From Glandiceps talaboti (Eukaryota > Hemichordata > Enteropneusta > Spengelidae), in NCBI RefSeq assembly GCF_964340395.1, contig NC_135554.1, forward strand, positions 24,931,592-24,995,591: 64,000 nucleotides of DNA, in the 5' to 3' direction. A program made the translations under genes and the position numbers. Each line of letters begins with the position of its first letter. Position 1 is the first letter of the stretch. Under the pieces are notes generated by a model that searched no databases, was not told the origin of the DNA, and saw only the letters and a program-made list of their open reading frames with translations. Below are positions 31,930-46,300 of the stretch, piece by piece.

Positions 31930-33398
31930 GCTAACGATGTATCTCACCAGTGGCGTAAACAGGCTACGTATGTACATATTGACTGCATTACCTTACATCA
32001 TCATAATACAATAATGAACAATGACCTCACTGCATTGCATGTAACTTTGCTTCGAGTGTGGATGTAGTAGTGTGAGCAAGATTTGTGGAACAGTTTCTGA
32101 TTTCCTGGTTAGACATTGGTTTTGAAATGCAATGAAAATACTATGGTTTAAACTACCCAATGTAAACCTCTGTGTCCTGTAAAAACATGGACTCAATATC
32201 ATGAGATGTTGGTAGTGCTCTTGAAGACTACATTACAGCGCACTGCAAGCATGAGTGCAAATACCTCTGAGCACCCACGCTGGTACTGATGTGGCATGGG
32301 GTTCTGTTATTATTTCATATGTTTATCCGAAACAACAAATTTCCATAAAAATGACACTGTGATCACGCTTTTTCGTGTAGATTGAATGACTTCATCCTCA
32401 TTTGCATATCACTTGTATGCGGTATACATATGTTTTCAGTATTGCACTGCAGTGCAAATACCACAAGTAGTATGCGAGCACATCGATGCAAGTAATCTTT
32501 GGTACATACGCAATACTTGCTATGATACATCTGAATGATAGCATGCCAGAGACATTATTGTAAAGATATGAGTGTCTTGATAGGGTATCTTTACTTTCAA
32601 TAAAATATTTTATTATCAATTGTATTCACACAAATTACAGAATATTTTATACATATATATCTTTATTATACCCTAATGTAACTCACAGGCAGTGGCTCAA
32701 TGGAAATCAAATCATCATAACAAATACTTCTGTTCTTGCCCACGGTGCAGTGAAGCATCTTGGCTTAAAATATATAACATTGTTAATTCTACTTTTTGCC
32801 TTTAAAAAAAATAAGAATGTCCATAACTAACAATTTCTCAACGCACACTCACACTTTTATCTGAATTTATCAATTAGCAATCATTAGTATTAAAATTTTG
32901 CTGAAATTCAGTAATTTTCAACTTTTTCAAAAAGTAAATTCAAATGGAATATTTCTTGTATTGTTTCTGTTCGTAGTTATGGATGATCTCCTCAACGGTT
33001 TGTTGAGAAATCTCCTGAATCAAAGTGGATTTGTGCAATAAAAAACACTTGGATTTTAATACCAATGTTTTAATTTCTCAGCATGTCTGCACTTAAACCT
33101 AAGTTGGACATTATTAAAGCATTCAGAGTTTTTGCTTAATTTGAGGAACCCTGATAAATTTGGTAAAACTTTGTCTAGATTTTCACATCGAGTAATTTGA
33201 TTGCAGACTCCATTCTCGTGAGCCAGGGCACACATTTCTGCTGATGTACTGAAATATGATGGTGAGCGACTCAGGTAGATTTCACCTAAAATGCTGCACT
33301 GAACAAAAATCCTTACTCTGAATCAATTGAATTAGTCCATATGTGTGTTGTGATCATCTTGTGTGTTTGGAAATTATGAAACTCACACAATGAAATCT

Positions 33399-35636
33399 TC
33401 ACTGCTCTGTTGGTAAAGTCACTTTTGTACTTTCTAACTCCTGAATTAAGTCCGTATGTTTGAAATTTTCAGGGTGATTATTAAAATTATCAAGTAAATT
33501 AAGTTTGGATTGGTCATCTGAGCCATAATACATCTGGATTTGGTTACCAAGGAATTGGGCTTCATGTACCTGCTGTATAACAAGACAAAATGAAACTCCA
33601 TATCAGTGATTCACTAATTTCTATTTTCCTTTTTATAATAGCACCACCAAAAACTTACAACAACAAAACTGTGACATCTCTTAGTTTGAGTAAAAGTTTT
33701 GTTGAAATGTAGATTTTGGTTGAATTTGAAGGATTTGATTGCCAAAAGGTTTTATTAAATTTGCCTTGGTTAATAGTCTCTTCTGTTTTTCATGAATAAT
33801 ATAAAGTTTGTATTTATGTTGCATTTGATTTACATGTGTGAAGTGTATAGGAATGAATGTACAAATTCATCCAGGCCATCATGAATTACACAAGTCAGAT
33901 ATATTGGCATTATTATACACATTCATCTAACCCATCACATTCATACAACTCAATCACTTCAGTGCATACATTGCCATACATTCAAATGAACAAAGCAAAT
34001 GATGATGATATAGTGGTAAGGCATTCTCCGTGAAATGTTGTTTTGTATCTGTAAACCAAGAGTACCAGAACAGAACAGTGCATTGGTATGGTTTAGGACC
34101 TCAGTTGCAACGAGAATAAATCAGGTAAAATCTGTATATTTCTTATACATATTTATGGTAGGGCTTTATGGTGGGCCATAGAGTTTTGAGGGTAGTGTTT
34201 TTCAAACTGGCAAAAACTTCTAATAACAATTCATTAAAATAAAATAACAATGTCAAATCTGTTATGCAGCCATCAAATAGGATCAACATTTATATCTTTA
34301 AGAAAGTACATGTACCTGATCTCCAAAAGACACTGAAAACATGTACAGATGAATGTTTGAAATACAGTTAACACTTGTACTGAAAGCATATGGTCATACA
34401 AGGTGGGACAAAATATAACATCATTATATCAGAAGCCATCCGACATAGGAATTTATTATTACATTTTTATATTTGGGAGATAAAAAAGACCTATCTGTAT
34501 CACTTTTTGGTGTTGTTTTAATAACATGCAAGCTTGTATTTTTACTGTGTAATAACCTAAAAGTTTGATGTTCAACACTTACCAGTGTATTTGTGTCAAG
34601 TTCTCCCTGCATAAGCACAATTCCTGAAACATTTTATATAAAAAGAATAACACCGTCACACACTGAGAAACTTAATAAACACATTCAAAATTTGACTCGG
34701 TACCTTGCTGGGGTCTTGCCAAGGTGTTTACAATGCAGATGGTTCCACTTGATAATTTATAAGGTATATGTTGATGGTAATTGATTGGCATACACAGTAA
34801 AACATGAGGTATAAAATTCTGTGGCGATCACTCGGAACAAAAACAAACAACACAAAATGATGGAAATAGAGGTAAATAAAGCATTCAGCCACTTTCTCCA
34901 CATCAGATTTTAATCCGATTCACCATTTCTTCAATCAACACATGAGAATGATAGATCAACAAATAATGGTAAAAAGAACATAACCAGTACTGATTGCCTT
35001 TGGTGAGAGGAAAATCTTTGATTTGGATCTATTTATGAAAATATATGAATAAATTGAAAAGATACAAACCTTTATTCTTCTGTAATTCTGTGTAATGAAT
35101 CATTGTCAGAAGAACTGGAGAATTTTCTCCATATGCCTGTCAAAGAGTACAATTAAAATACATGGGTTAACGTTAGCTTGCTTATTGACACAAGTAGCAA
35201 TGTGTTGTGAACATTGTGAATTCTATCAAACCCATCATTCAAGGCAAGTACCTATGACTTTCTTTTCACCGACTCCTTTCCCAGAATTTTATTTTCACCG
35301 AGTCAGTAGAATATGGATTTCTTTTCATTTTCTTTGTCTACTGTCATCCTTCATTTGAAGAATTTTTTTAAACTGGCCTATTTCCCGATTCAATTTGCAT
35401 CCATGTAGAATCCAGGAGATTGAGAAATATCAACTGCTACAATTCTGATTTCACTTCTCTTTTTAAGAAAGAAATGACACTAAAGTATATTTTCTAACCA
35501 TTTTAAAACATACTAAATGAATTTAGTTCCAGCCATATTTTTATTTCCCTTTTAATAAGAAACTAATTTAAATGTACCGAAGAATCAATTCCATTTCTAA
35601 AGTACAATTTGAATAAATAAATAAATAGATAAATAA

Positions 35637-35675
<39 letters not shown>

Positions 35676-37464
35676 ATACAAACCTGGTAGTTTATAAGTG
35701 AGGTAAAATGACAGTTATGATTATCAAACTGTCCAAGAATGAACTCATAGCCTTGTTTCCTTGGTAACAGATACAAGAACATTGGATATTTCTGTGATCT
35801 CTCATGAATTTTCTCATAATTCCTACTCTGAAATAGAAAGACAAAGAGATCTTTATTATGAATGTTTATGGAATCCTTTTTTGTCCCTTTTGTTGTGATT
35901 TTTAATTGTCAGTCATAATCTTTTCCTCTTTTGGTTCCTGACATTTTCTCCAAAATCTTGTTGGACATTTATAGTTGTTGTTTTTTGGGGGGCGCAAACT
36001 TTGCCTGGAATATGAACACTTGTACATGTATACACAAGTAAAATGCAAAGGCATAAAAGAGAAAGAGAAATGAAACATGACTTCAAGGATTACTCATAGT
36101 TGAGTGGAGGACAGTCCTTCATGTGTAGGGACTATGGTTTGGTGCAGCAATAGATCACCATTTATCAACTCTCAACTAAAGAGGGCGCTGTGACACTTAC
36201 AGGGATAGCGGCAGCAATACAATCTTTCTGACTGTGGTAGTCTTTCCATATCTGTTGAATGAATAAGAAACAAGGTCATGCCCAGTTACATGTTATGTTA
36301 TCCTGAAAAATTACTTCTGAAATTCTGAATTCTGAAAATTTCTCTAAAAAGTGACAGCGATGAATGACATGTAGGTGGCAGCATACTCTTTGCATTATAA
36401 ACATTTTCTCCTTTTGTAGATTGTCTGTCCTTTATATGTCTTTCTAGCCATCTTTCTGGCTGTCTATCACTCTATCTGTTTGTCTATAAGTCTGGCTGTA
36501 TGTCTGTGTCTGTATTCAGGCACACATGCATGCATGTATAACACACTCCCTCTCTCATCTCTTTCCCCCATCCAAAATACAATCAATTTGTAATCTACCC
36601 CAACCATACAACTTTTCCCTATAGCACTGGTTCTCTCTTTCTTTCTCTACCAAAACTCTCACCTGTGTTATTTCTTCTGTTGTTTTATCTTGGATTAGTT
36701 CTAGTTTCATAACAGAATCTAGCGTCTACATTAGAAAAGATAAAATATAGACTAATAAGTAAACACAAATGCACACAAATAAACAGGAATTGTGTGTTTT
36801 ACAGTAGTGTAGGCTGCATCCAAAGCCCCACATTCAACTATAAAGTCAGATGACTATGAGACATGTCGTGTAGTTCCACCCTCACTAGCCTCCTTTCACC
36901 GACTGTATCATTGGGATTCCCATTGATTATCAGGAGGGGGTTGACTGATATGTGAGGGCAACCCATCACGGCATACCTTACAGACTATAAAGTCAATACA
37001 GAGTAAATAATGCAAGTACACAATCCTAGAATGTATACAGAAACAAATCTGAGTTGACATATTGTGATAGAGGTGGCAAAATATGTTTGGTGTTTCTTTT
37101 TAAAATTTATTAGTAAATATGAACTTATGTCATGGTGTCATTTTTACTTTCAATAATCTGGTCAATGTCATGGTATTGATCACTTGTGGGTCAGTACATG
37201 GACCAAAATCAACCTTTCATTTATATCCGCATTTTGGTTGGGGATGCCAAGTATATGCTGATATTACATAAAACAATGTTTGATTTAGATAGTACAGGTA
37301 CTAACCTTTTGTGTTGAGCGACTTGAAGATGAGGACATGGATGGTTTTCCTTCTCTGGCAGCCTGGAAAATAGTTTCACAGAAAACAATACATAGATTTG
37401 GTAAAGATACCTCAAGTCTAGCCAGTAGGTTAACAATGAAGAGAAAAGGAAGACAAGCGAGTCA

Positions 37465-37534
<70 letters not shown>

Positions 37535-39161
37535 GTGCGTGTGTGTATGTGTGTGTATGTGTATGTGTGTGTGTGGGTGTGTGTATACATTTATATGTGG
37601 TGTCATAATCTGACAATCAGTAATGATGTCTTTTGGTATCCATGACTCGTTATATTTTTTTGAACTTGCAATTATGAGGGGGGGGGGGGGGGTGGAGAAG
37701 ATATTGCCAACCTATATCATGAATATTAAAGAAAAGACAAAACATAGAAAAATTTAAATACTGTAAATAATGTGAAGCAAACCAGAAACCCTCTCCTAGA
37801 TCAACTCTGATAGTGTCTTCAAAGACACAAAGTTATCACATTTATCTTCATGCATGGCCATCTCACCATTTTGAAATAGGACAAGACATGTACACCTTGA
37901 ACCATAGTCTTACCCGAAGTCTATCAGCTGCTGCATCATTCACTTTGGCAGATGCCTTCTTCCTGTTTTCCTTTTGTTCAAAGCGAGTTTTAAATTCCTC
38001 AGGATTGGTACTGTGTATAACAATACATGAAATGGGAGGAAATCTTATAATACAGTTATAGTGACTGTGACTGTCTTTGACAATTAAAACTATGTTTAAT
38101 TAAAGAGTGTATAACTTGTAACAAGTGAAATTACTCACTTTTATCAAACAAAATCCACCGTTTGTATTAAATTATTATTCTAGAATGACATTAGGATGAC
38201 CCTATATTTTTTCTGTTTCTCATCAACCAACAGACCAAAATTTCCAAAGAAGATGGATTTTTTTGCTTTTTTTTTTACATTTTTTTAAAATCAGCTGACC
38301 GACCAATAGATGATATGATTTAATATGATTTAATATGATTGCCATGGTAACATCCATCCATGGCAAGTAAGGGAGAAAAGCCTTAAAGGCCTATATAATC
38401 CCTGTAGTGTTCCAGTACTGGTCCAAGACAATTTTAAAGTCTTTAACAGTTTCTGCTCCAATAACATGTTCTGGTAAATTGTTCCAGTGGAGTACAACAC
38501 AATGAGAAAGTAATGAGAAACATAAAAAAGTTGGGTCACCCTTTATATCAGTTTCACAAAAATCTCACAACTTAGATTAATACATGTATATTTCTTTTAT
38601 ATTTTCAGCCAAACTTTTTTCCCATGGCTTCATTGGCCAAATGAAAACTGGCACGTGACCCAGGCCATAGAGGCGTGTAATATTTCTAAGATTGTTGTTT
38701 TCCAGGTTTACAGACTAAATATAACAACCTTTTGACTATATATTCCTACCTGTAAGGAGAAAAGATATTAATATTCTACTAGTATAGTAATTAGTATAGA
38801 AATTGATACATTTGTAGCAGCAGAATTCGTACGATATTTTCCTCAGAAAACGGCAAACTAAGCAATAATACGTGCCCCTGTGACCCAGGCTACTCATATC
38901 ATACAAGTTACTGGAGGAAAGTATCAAGTGAAACAATGGCCTGGGGACTCTCACTCAGGCTGGATCACTCACTCACTAACTTACTTACCGACGCATTTCT
39001 TCTATTTTCGCCGAATATTTTGAATAGTATGGGTTTCCTTCGAGACCGTCTCCATCAGCCTTCTGATAAACGCTAGTTGCTGTTTGCAAATCTCTGATAA
39101 ACCTAAAATAGTTTCTGCAACGAGCAGGGAGCAGAAAGTACGGTCTCATGGGCGCTGCCAT
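33399..39161 (-). CDS. ATPAF1: ATP synthase F1 complex assembly factor 1, 287 aa, 9 exons
   Basis: A mitochondrial matrix chaperone (ATP11 family) that, in characterised members, binds the F1 beta subunit during assembly of ATP synthase. Exons on the minus strand: 39161-38989, 38010-37914, 37362-37306, 36725-36663, 36251-36201, 35827-35684, 35136-35070, 34623-34583, 33569-33399; total 288 codons with TGA. The N-terminus (MAAPMRPYFLLPARCRNYFR) is Arg-rich without acidic residues, as in a mitochondrial presequence. Segments diagnostic of ATPAF1: NPYYSKYSAKIEEMR, TTEEITQIWKDYH, PMFLYLLPRKQGYEFILGQF, HFTSLINYQ, GIVLMQGELD and AQFLGNQIQMYYGSD. It is somewhat shorter than the human protein (328 aa). 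The gene is head-to-head with the SLC35A3-like gene. Identification is by remembered family similarity and is strong over the whole length. Confidence 0.93.
35611..35680. repeat. (AATA)n microsatellite
   Basis: It lies immediately downstream (minus strand) of the ATPAF1 exon 35827-35684, starting only a few bases after its donor. Confidence 0.95.
36838..36992. mobile_element. AGTCTGTAAGGTA-family inverted-repeat element, longer copy
   Basis: The right end CACGGCATACCTTACAGACT is the inverse of the family start at 137. The interior has paired CCCTCAC/GTGAGGG. CTATAAAGTCA occurs at both edges (about 36838-36848 and 36982-36992) and may be a target duplication. It lies in an ATPAF1 intron. Confidence 0.55.
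37469..37577. repeat. (GT)n microsatellite
   Basis: About 110 bp of GT with scattered C and A interruptions, in the ATPAF1 intron 37363-37913. Confidence 0.95.
38330..38500 (-). mobile_element. Relic of a non-LTR retrotransposon reverse-transcriptase C-terminus
   Basis: The minus strand reads HWNNLPEHVIGAETVKDFKI then VLDQYW and a stop. This is the recurrent C-terminal motif (WN.LP..V..A.....FK..LD..W) of endonuclease-type non-LTR reverse transcriptases. It is a short 3' fragment in an ATPAF1 intron on the same strand as the gene. Confidence 0.7.
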
Positions 39162-39954
39162 TTTGATTTTTGAATCGTGGGCTCTTTTTTCGACGGATTC
39201 TTAAAACATAGTGCGAATACCTTAGCAATTAAAACCTTTTTTTAATTAAAATTTACATTAAATAACCATAAAAATACCTTTTAATTCAATTTTTAAAGTG
39301 AACGAACGAATTGAATGGTTGTATTATTCCGAACCTCCCTGTCAACTGACTAAACACGTGAAATTACTTCCGGTGGTCACTCCTCATCAACAAGTTGACT
39401 CTCAAGTGAAGTTGCCGGGGAAGCGAAGAGCAGATTGAGAGCGACGTGGCATTCCGTCAGGTGAAGGGACCGAGGATGGTGCGGAAGGTCGAATAAACTG
39501 TACAATTATTTTGTTACTGCTAAAACAAGGAAATTAAGAAGGTATTGTGAAATGTAAAAATCTGTGTACCACGTCAATTTTAATTTTTTGATTTATTAGT
39601 ACTGCACTGGGTGGGTGGTAACACATTATAGAATTAGAATTTATATACAGTACGTCTGGTGATTTTGACTCCGATAGCCCTTACCCTCGTCAAAGATAGT
39701 TAATTAACTGGGACTTACAAATTAGCGCCGTAAAAAGCCTGTGACCGAAATAATATTTATATGAAACACTATGGAGGTGTATATCTGCAGGGTTTTATTG
39801 ATCAACACGTACCGTGTAACGATGTACGTAAAATATGGTTCAATAATTTACCATCTGTTCACTTCAAGCTGATGTTATCAATTAGTATAGTCTAGCTGTC
39901 ATGCACAATTTATGTATATCCTCATTCCTCCAATCACTTACTGTGACTCAATAT

Positions 39955-39985
<31 letters not shown>

Positions 39986-40080
39986 ACTATTAAAAATAGT
40001 ACAGTATCAAGTAAGATACACAGGAGCCGTTACACAGTGTTTCATGCTTACGCAATCATCAGACCAATATACTAACTTGT

Positions 40081-40147
<67 letters not shown>

Positions 40148-40310
40148 ACCCCCACTTCCCCTCATTATTTGATAGTCTTGTATTGATTTCAATTAAAAAT
40201 GTACTTAAAGTCAATGATATAAAGTTATTTTGTAAAACTCAAGGCAAGTATTTAAAATTAGTTCCATTTAGTAAATTTATTTACTAATTATATTTTTTTT
40301 GTATTTTCAG
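39162..40310. promoter_or_regulatory. Likely bidirectional promoter region and SLC35A3-like 5' leader intron
   Basis: The ATPAF1 start codon (39161, minus) and the inferred plus-strand leader are at most a few hundred bases apart. ACACGTG and the ETS/GABP-like ACTTCCGGT sit around 39354-39374. Plus-strand donor-like sites are CAG|GTGAAG after 39460 and AAG|GTATTG after 39541, which would join to the acceptor at 40310. The rest is intron with (AT)n at 39958-39984 and (AC)n at 40083-40146. Confidence 0.45.
40083..40146. repeat. (AC)n microsatellite
   Basis: A pure CA repeat in the inferred first intron of the SLC35A3-like gene; a short (AT)n lies at 39958-39984. Confidence 0.95.
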
Positions 40311-43300
40311 ATGGCGTCCAACAGGTTAAAATACATATCACTAGGTATCCTCATACTACAGACAACATCAGCTGTCCTTGTAATGAGGTATTCTAGAACT
40401 TCTAAAGAAGATGGTCCTAGGTATTTATCATCTACAGCTGTTGTCATGACAGAAATAATGAAGGTTATAGTCTGTGTGGTCTTAGTTTATTTTCAGCAGG
40501 GTGAGTGTGTCTCTTCTTCCATTCAGTGCTTGTAAGATTTATAAAGTTTCTTTCTTAGCAGTAGATAACATTGGTTCTTCTGTCTATGTAGACTGTAAGA
40601 TATGATGTGTCTCTCATGTATGTATGTATGTATGTATGTATGTATGTATGTATGTATGTATGTATGTATGTATGTATGTATGTATGTATGTATGTATGTA
40701 TGTATGTATGTATGTATGTATGTGTGTGTATGTATGTATGTATGTATGTATGTATGTATGCATGTGTGTGTATGTATGTATGTATGTATGTGTGTATATG
40801 TGTGTGTGTATGTATGTATGTATGTATGTATGTATGTATGTATGTGTGTGTATGTGTGTGTATGTATGTATGTATGTATGTGTGTGTATGTATGTATGTA
40901 TGTATGTATGTGTATGTATGTGTATGTGTGTATGTATGTATGTATGTATGTCTGTCTGTCTGTATGTATGTATGTATGTATGTATGGATGGATGGATGGA
41001 TGGATGGATGGATGGATGTATGTATGTATGTATGTATGTATGTATGTATGTATGTATGTACATATCATGTACGTACACGTATGTACATATTCATATGTAT
41101 GTATGTATGTGTACATTATGTCTTTGTGTATATTTGTATGCGTACATTCCTCACAATCATGAATACCTTATTTTCAACAGCTGTCAATTTTACAAAGAAA
41201 GTTGTTCTGTTTTTGTCATACAGGCCATGGAATAAGAGGTTTTTTCCATATTTTACAAAGTGAAATAGTTGACAAACCTCAAGAGACTCTCAAATATGCA
41301 GTGCCCTCAGGACTGTACACAATTCAAAACAATTTGTTATTCATAGCCTTATCAAACTTAGATGCTGCCACCTACCAGGTAAGTGTTCCAATTTAAGATG
41401 ACTGTTTATCAGTTGATTTCATTGAAACCTGACACAAAGGTGACTGCAGGGGGTGACTGTGTATCAGTTGATTTCATTGAAACCTGACACAGGGGTGACT
41501 ATCTTTCACTGCCATTGTTCATCTATGATTATTGTGAGTACTTTTACAACCATTTTCATGTACAAATCCAGTTTGTCCAGTTTGTCAACAACTTAGAAGT
41601 TTTGTAGTCAGCTAAAAAATATAATATATATTTAGATATTATCCCCTGATATTTTTCTTCATTCCGCCAAAGGAAATACAAGTGACCTAAGGGGCCTTGT
41701 CACTACAGGTCGCAAGATGAGTAGTGAGAAAACCCTTTGGTCACAGTTATTTTTCAGCAGAAAGAAGAAAAATATTTGGGAATTAATTAAGTATACCTCC
41801 TCAAGCGTAATTTGTAAAAAATCAGGAAATATAATGACAGTTTGAAATGATTTAATAACCTGTATTATGAGCACTGCAGAACTAGTGACGTAGACACGAC
41901 ACCCAAGTTGTTGTGATGTAGAACAACCAAGACAAACAATCCATATTTTCTGTTCAAAAGCAATAACTTGGCTTGTGCATGGCATAATAGAAGTGATATA
42001 CAAAAAAATCTACCTACCCTACCTATTCTAAAATTGTGCGTAGTCAGAACGGCACAATTTTTTTTTGTTAGGCCTTAGTGGACTTTGTCAAAGAATTTGA
42101 TTAAATTAATTTTTCATGCCATGTTTTTCTTCAATCATCCATAAGACTCAAATCTTTTAAAACTGGGTTTCCCCTTTACTGTCTGCTCACAGAATACTGT
42201 GATTGCATAGATTTGTAACGATTGGATGAGAGACCAGTTGATGCTCATATTTGTTTGTCATGGGTTCATTCAGATATTTGATTGATTATTTTGTTGAAAA
42301 AAAAGTGTGTGTATTTAAACAGCTGGCTGCTACAATGACAATGAAAACTTTCATATTGTAAACACTGAATTGAAAAGAATTTGGTTTCATTATCATTCCT
42401 ATTGTTAGTTTTGATTTTTCTATACACTTAGGAAAGATAACATATGGCTATCATTGTAAACAACTGACCTCTTTCCAGCAAAGCAAACTGCAAAAAATAT
42501 TCCACCATTCAGATCTCATCTTACAGAAAGCTTATACTAGAAGCATGTGTATTTTCTACTGGCATTTGTAAAAGCTGTAATTTGATTGGTGGAAATAAGC
42601 TTCATCTGAGTTTGATGGATGCATGATCTTTGACACTAGATTGATGCAAATTACCATGCCCAGTATTTGATTCGTCGAAATAAGCTCCGTCTCAGTTTGA
42701 TAGGTGACCTTTGACACTAGATTGATGCAAATTACCATTCTCAGTATTTGATTGGTCGAAATAAGCTTCATCTGAGTTTGATGGATGCATGACCTTTGAC
42801 ACTAGATTGATGCAATTACCATTCCCATTATATATGAATACTGCAAGTCTGCGACTGACATTCTTTGTGTTAACAGAAAAATGTAACTGGCAAATGTGCA
42901 AAATTTGCAGCGACATGATCACAAATATATATAAAATCATTCCTTTCAGACTGTGATATTCTGAGATTCCAGAGTGTTGAAAATTGAATTACATGTTAAC
43001 TTCTACAACTCTTTGTCCCTCTGTCACAGAATCCCAAAAGTACTTGTAGTGGTGACTTTTGTTTCTTTTTGAATTTTCATTAGGTAACATACCAGTTGAA
43101 AATTTTAACCACAGCGATGTTTTCAGTTTTAATGCTTGGGAAAAAACTGAACTCTTTGAAGTGGATATCACTAGTGATGCTAATGGTCGGAATAGCATTA
43201 GTACAGGTAAGGTAATGGAGGTGAAAATTTGTCAATAAGGCTTTGACATGTTTGATGCAGTCTCAACAATATCAATCTTTTAAGACACTGTCCATTTGAG

Positions 43301-46300
43301 GTCAAAGTATTTTTATTTCACATTTGAATGTGGAACTTTTACAGTTAACAAAACATCTCATTGATTTAAAAAGAAAAAGAAGAAGTATACATCATGTAAA
43401 CTTATGTAAATTTCAAAAATATGCGTACTGATCAAATTTGAAGTAGAAAATGTTATGTTTCTCATACTTTGCATCATACATGTGAAGTGTAAAGTTTTGA
43501 TGTCTGTGTATTTATTAGGGAACATCTCTGTCGTACGTGTCTCTATCAACCCACTCACACAATTATACAATGCCATTGCCATCAAAAGTTCATGTGCAAA
43601 GTACAATGGATTGAACAGACAAACACCTGCCCAACATTCATGTAAACTAATAATAAGGGAACATTCAGTGAAAAAAATCAATGTGCAGAAACATGTTTAT
43701 AAACAGAGTTTTAAATTTTCTAATTCATTGAGATCCTGTTAGCCAATCAATCAATCAATCAGTCAGTCAGTCAGTCAGTCAGTCAGTCAGTCAGTCAGTC
43801 AGTCAGTCAGTCAGTCATACAGTCAGTCAGTCAGTCAGTCAGTCAGTCAGTCAGTCATACAGTCAGTCAGTCAGTCAGTCAGTCAATCAATCAATCAATC
43901 AGTCAGTCAATCGTTCAATCAATTAATTAATCAACCATCCAACCAACTACACTTGTATACCTATTCTAAGGCCACAAACTCAGTTAAAAGAGTCCCTGAT
44001 TTCTCTAAGCATAGCATAAGGTCCTTTCATTTCCATAACTACTAGAACATAATTTTGTGTTCATTTACTACAGATGCCAACAAAGCCGAAGCCAGAGGAA
44101 GAGGAACTGTCAACAGCAAGTCAACTTGTTGGACTGATGGCAGTTCTTTGTGCCTGTTTTTCTAGTGGATTCGCTGGGGTTTATTTTGAGAAACTTTTAA
44201 AAGGATCAAAACAGTCTATATGGTTAAGAAATATACAATTAGGTGAGTCAGCTTGTAATGATCACATGACAATAATCAAACACAGGAAAAAAACTAGTGT
44301 TGAGGTACTTCAGTTATCTGAAATTATCGGATCATGAGATTGATGCTGCAACAATCTGAATAAAATGTGATAAAGGTGCTGACCTATAAAGTTGCCTCAA
44401 GTTATGTACTACCTTTCATTTCTGCTGTGTTTGACCTTTTAAGTATTTGTGTTTTTCGCATTTCACCTTTGTGAACAACAAATCAATGAAATCCCATTCC
44501 TGATTTTGAGCACTGGTGCATGATGGGAATTGTCATTCATTAAGATAGTGTCTCTCGAAAACATATTGTTGGTACAACTTATGAATTTAAACTTTTGAAT
44601 GTCTATTGGCATCAAGTATATCTCCTCAAACAAGTTCTTCAGTGTTGTTTTGGCAAGGGTTCAAGAGTTATGAAGCTCCTAACTTTCTTTACTTCCTATA
44701 ATGCCTTTTTCCAGTGTACAGTAAGCCTTTCTAAAACCAGATTTGCCAGTTTTATCACTTTATTTATCAAGAGATCACACAATGCAGGTTTGATGAAAAT
44801 GACTTTTCCGGATCCTGTAAGCATTCAGAAAGTCAGCTAAGATAAAATTACTTTTAATCCTCATTGATCTGGCTCATTCTGAACTGTTTTTACACCCTTC
44901 TACAGGTGTTTTTGGTACAATATTTGGTGTAATTGGTGCATACTGGTATGACAGAGATGCAATCCAGAATGATGGTTTTCTACAAGGTTATAATAACATG
45001 ACATGGGCTGTCATCTCACTACAGGTATGTTGGGATGTGTAAATGTAAATATGATGGATTTAGGGGGTTCTTGAAATGGCATGCTTAGCACACAAATTTT
45101 CTCAATATGGTTTGATGTGTTATATGGTATTATATATATAATAATAATATATATCACAGCAACCTTGTTAACCTACTGTCATCTTGAGCCAAAGAAATGA
45201 CCAATTTCTGTCTTGATTGGAATATAGTCGTATCATGTCATGTCATGTCATGTCAGGTCAAGTCAGGTCAAGTCAGGTCAAGTCTTTAAGAAGAAGCTTC
45301 CAGAAATAAAGTGAACACATTATTGTTATGTTGTAAACAAAAATACTTCTTCTCAACTTCAGTTCCAAATTGTAGATTATAGCAACAATATTTTGACTTT
45401 AAAAATATCGCCATTGTGTAGTTATGTAAAAATATTTCCAGACAATTACATTCCAGACCCCCCCCCCCAAAAAAAAAAAAGCAACAAAAAAAGCAACAAA
45501 AAAATGTAAATTTGTCAAGCAGTGCTCATAAATTGCAAATTTGGAGTTTTTCAGGTAATTAATTATTGTCACTTTTTATTTGACAGGCATTTGGTGGTTT
45601 GGTAATAGCTGCAGTTATCAAATATGCTGATAATATTCTCAAAGGGTTTGCAACTTCATTATCAATTATATTATCAGCAACAATATCATACTGGTGGCTA
45701 AATGATTTTATTCCTACAATGTAAGTTGACTTTTTTTAAAAGTATTTTTTACATCAAACTTTTGTGCTCAGTCCTGTAAGGTCAGCGTCCTATGTAAATT
45801 CAAAATGGCTGCCAATATGCCATATTCCAGGTTCATAGAGAGACAAGATTGTATAGTTTATCAGGTGCTATTCAGAAGTAGATTTTTTTACTGTAAGTGT
45901 GGGCCACAGTCATTCAGCACTGTAGCACACTCTTTTCCAGGGTTTATTTCAAATTTGAAGATATTCTCCATTTAGTTGAAATAGTTACCCATGTGATGTT
46001 TTTGATGTTGATGGTTTTTATAAGACAGAGCTGGCCACTTGTGTGGTTGTCATTAGCACCTCGACATCCTAATCTTGAATAATTAAGAGTGATGAATAGT
46101 AATGGCATATCAGTATGAGTAACGAACAAAGTCGCAATCCAATCATATTTTGTTCAAAGTTGTATATACCATGTCTAAATATCAACTTTCTGCAACAACA
46201 CATGCATTCCAATTTCCCACGACATTCTCGTGTCCACACATACCAAATTTATTACCAAAATCACCAGCTACTCATTGAAATCATGGATTTTCGTAGAGGA

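Noticed and set aside
40607-41263. Open frames of 150-220 codons rich in Cys, Met, Val and Tyr (plus) or His and Thr (minus)
   Set aside because: They are read through a TGTA microsatellite with no start context, domain or splice support; the same applies to similar frames at 3235-3657, 9001-9339, 12251-12573, 48785-49140 and 62000-62340.
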